A DNA stretch of 7,399 bases from Actinomycetota bacterium (GTDB lineage Bacteria; Actinomycetota; Thermoleophilia; Gaiellales; Gaiellaceae), in NCBI GenBank assembly GCA_005883245.1, contig VAXT01000019.1:1-7399 (forward strand). The letters run 5' to 3'. The notes under the pieces are model-generated. The model had not been told where the DNA came from. It made no database searches and worked only from the letters and a program-made list of their open reading frames with translations. A program made the translations under genes and the position numbers. Shown here one piece after another: positions 6,289 to 7,399 of this stretch; within the stretch, counting starts at the first letter, position 1; every line of letters begins with the position of its first letter.

Positions 6289-6843
6289 ATGAATAATGAA
6301 TATTCATCGGACCCGCTCGGACAGGTTCGAGCCTCGCTCGACACGGACGTGGTCGCGCTGGCGACCGCGTCGGCGGACGGCGCTCCGTCGGTGCGCATGG
6401 TGCTGCTCAAGGAGGCGGACGAGCGCGGCTTCCTGTTCTTCACGAGCTACGAAGGGCGCAAGGGACGAGAGCTGGCGGAGAACCCGCGGGCGGCGATTCT
6501 CGTGCACATGCCCGGTCGGCAGATCCGGGTCGAGGGGCGGGTCACGAAAATCCCCGAGTCGGAGTCGGACGATTACTGGGCGACGCGCCCGCGAGGCTCG
6601 CAGATCGCAGCGTCGGTCTCGAACCAGAGCGAGCCGGTCGAGTCGCGCGAGGAGCTGGAGCGTGTGTACGCCGAGTTCGACACTGCGCATCCGGCAGAGA
6701 TCCCGCGGCCGGCGCACTGGGGCGGTTACCGCCTCGTCCCGGACGTCTACGAGTTCTGGGAACACCGCGACAACCGCCTCCACGACCGGATCCGCTACCG
6801 CCGCGACGGCGAGGGCTGGACGGTCGAACGACTGCAGCCGTGA
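6289..6843 (+). CDS. pdxH: Pyridoxamine/pyridoxine 5'-phosphate oxidase
   Basis: An FMN-dependent oxidase that converts pyridoxamine or pyridoxine 5'-phosphate to pyridoxal 5'-phosphate, the last step of one PLP route and the salvage pathway; cytoplasmic and normally a homodimer. The 184-residue product has the FMN-binding RMVLLK (36-41), FFTSYEGRKGREL (50-62), RQIRVEGRV (77-85), RPRGSQ (100-105) and SNQS (111-114). Near the end are HWGGYRLVPD (143-152) and RLHDR (163-167), matching the substrate-phosphate region that includes R197 and H199 of the E. coli enzyme. The N-terminus is short: between DPL (8-10) and ALATAS (23-28) it lacks roughly a dozen residues usual in PdxH. An in-frame TAG lies directly before ATG 6289, so no longer start exists. 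There is no Shine-Dalgarno. It is divergent from the PLP-using aminotransferase and followed by dinB after 13 bases. Confidence 0.94.
   Translation: MNNEYSSDPLGQVRASLDTDVVALATASADGAPSVRMVLLKEADERGFLFFTSYEGRKGRELAENPRAAILVHMPGRQIRVEGRVTKIPESESDDYWATRPRGSQIAASVSNQSEPVESREELERVYAEFDTAHPAEIPRPAHWGGYRLVPDVYEFWEHRDNRLHDRIRYRRDGEGWTVERLQP
6296..6307. repeat. 12-bp AT-rich palindrome over the pdxH start
   Basis: ATGAATATTCAT is a perfect palindrome starting seven bases into the pdxH reading frame. With the preceding ATGAATA (6289-6295) it forms a tandem heptamer, ATGAATA twice, and then TTCAT. It is the most AT-rich patch of the right-hand block and lies in the divergent gabT/pdxH control region, so an operator or promoter element is conceivable. 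It also encodes residues 3-7 of PdxH. No known regulator site is recognised. Confidence 0.45.
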
Positions 6844-6856
6844 CTACGGTTTCAGC

Positions 6857-7399
6857 GTGATCCTCGGGCACCTCGATCTGGACGCTTTCTTCGCTGCCGT
6901 CGAAGAGCTCGAGAACCCCGACCTGCGCTCGAAGCCACTGATCGTGGGCGGGGATCCCCGCGGGCGCGGAGTCGTGGCGACGGCGAACTACGAGGCGCGC
7001 AAGTTCGGAATCGGCTCGGCGATGTCGTGCGCCGAGGCGCTCCGGCGCTGCCCGCACGCGGTCTTCGTCCGACCGCGCCACAGCGTCTATCGGGAGTACT
7101 CGGGGTCGGTCTGGAGCGCCGTGCGCGAGGTGGTGCCGACGGTCGAGCGTACCGGGCTCGACGAGGGCTACCTCGATCTCGGCGAGGTCGCGGACACGTT
7201 CGGCGAGGCGCGGGCCGTCGCGGAGGCAGTCCAGACGTCTGTCCGGGGTTCGACGAGCCTGAGCGCGGCGATCGGCGTCGCGACCTCGAAGGTCGTCGCC
7301 AAGATCGCGAGCGACCGCCGCAAACCGGGTGGGCTGACGGTCGTCCCGCCTGGACGCGAAGCGTCGTTCCTCGCGCCGTTCGACATCCGCCGTCTCCCC
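6857..7399 (+). CDS. dinB: DNA polymerase IV, N-terminal part (3' truncated by window)
   Basis: The first 181 residues of a Y-family error-prone polymerase that copies past damaged bases. Visible are HLDLDAFFAAVE (5-16), with the metal-binding D7 and steric-gate F12; NYEARKFGIGSAMSCAEALRRCP (44-66); the catalytic pair D102-E103 in GLDEGYLDL; and the palm/thumb stretch AAIGVATSKVVAKIASD (137-153). These match E. coli DinB D8, F13 and D103/E104. The GTG start at 6857 puts the first acidic motif at the usual distance from the N-terminus; no Shine-Dalgarno is seen. It follows pdxH by 13 bases on the same strand and is probably cotranscribed. The thumb, little-finger domain and any beta-clamp motif lie beyond the window edge, so intactness cannot be judged. 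Confidence 0.94.
   Translation, partial: MILGHLDLDAFFAAVEELENPDLRSKPLIVGGDPRGRGVVATANYEARKFGIGSAMSCAEALRRCPHAVFVRPRHSVYREYSGSVWSAVREVVPTVERTGLDEGYLDLGEVADTFGEARAVAEAVQTSVRGSTSLSAAIGVATSKVVAKIASDRRKPGGLTVVPPGREASFLAPFDIRRLP

Noticed and set aside
5439..6296. 285-codon + strand frame opposite the aminotransferase
   Set aside because: It is a shadow of a well-conserved class III aminotransferase, with biased composition and no motif.
6252..6443. 64-residue N-terminal extension of the aminotransferase frame
   Set aside because: It overlaps the conserved start of pdxH on the other strand and has no family similarity; the 441-residue form from ATG 6251 has the normal length.
6542..7081. 179-codon - strand frame across the pdxH/dinB junction
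   Set aside because: It spans two genuine + strand genes and shows only Arg/Gly-rich shadow composition.
7142..7172. GLDEGYLDL in place of the common SIDEAYLDL of DinB, considered as a possible defect
   Set aside because: The catalytic Asp and Glu are both kept; the changed neighbours are the sort of variation tolerated in the family.
1..7399. CRISPR array, tRNA/rRNA, insertion sequence or phage attachment site
   Set aside because: No regularly spaced repeats, no cloverleaf or rRNA-like stretch, and no transposase or terminal inverted repeats were seen on either strand.

Overview
The window is about 7.4 kb of very GC-rich, densely packed bacterial DNA. Gene content points to an actinobacterium: a class B penicillin-binding protein followed directly by a PknB-type PASTA kinase, a second PknB-like kinase, and near-absence of TTA codons. 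The style of the kinase N-terminus and of the D-Ala-D-Ala ligase recalls the deep-branching Thermoleophilia (Gaiella/Solirubrobacter relatives). That placement is an impression from protein resemblance, not a computed result.

Left block (1-3226, + strand), cell-wall operon. It holds the 3' end of a penicillin-binding transpeptidase (1-411), a four-PASTA Ser/Thr kinase overlapping it by ATGA (408-2303), and a D-alanine--D-alanine ligase whose GTG start overlaps the kinase stop by one base (TAGTG, 2303-3226). Together these would make the pentapeptide terminus (Ddl), cross-link it (PBP) and sense muropeptides (PASTA kinase). The ligase appears to have lost about 35 residues, in frame, from the centre of its ATP-grasp fold.

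Middle block (3216-4925, - strand). A second PknB-like membrane kinase converges on ddl with an 11-bp 3' overlap. It has no PASTA domains; its external part resembles a galactose-binding/discoidin-type beta-sandwich. Upstream of it lie about 260 bases of spacer containing a GC hairpin and a short relic that closely resembles the C-terminal tail of the neighbouring aminotransferase.

Right block (4926-7399). A GabT-like class III PLP-dependent aminotransferase (- strand) is divergent, across 37 bases, from a pyridoxamine/pyridoxine 5'-phosphate oxidase (pdxH, + strand), which makes the aminotransferase's PLP cofactor. Thirteen bases after pdxH begins a DNA polymerase IV (dinB) gene that runs off the window.

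Most genes are ordinary housekeeping genes. The points most worth a second look are the internal deletion in Ddl, the duplicated aminotransferase tail, and the two kinases with different external sensors arranged tail to tail.
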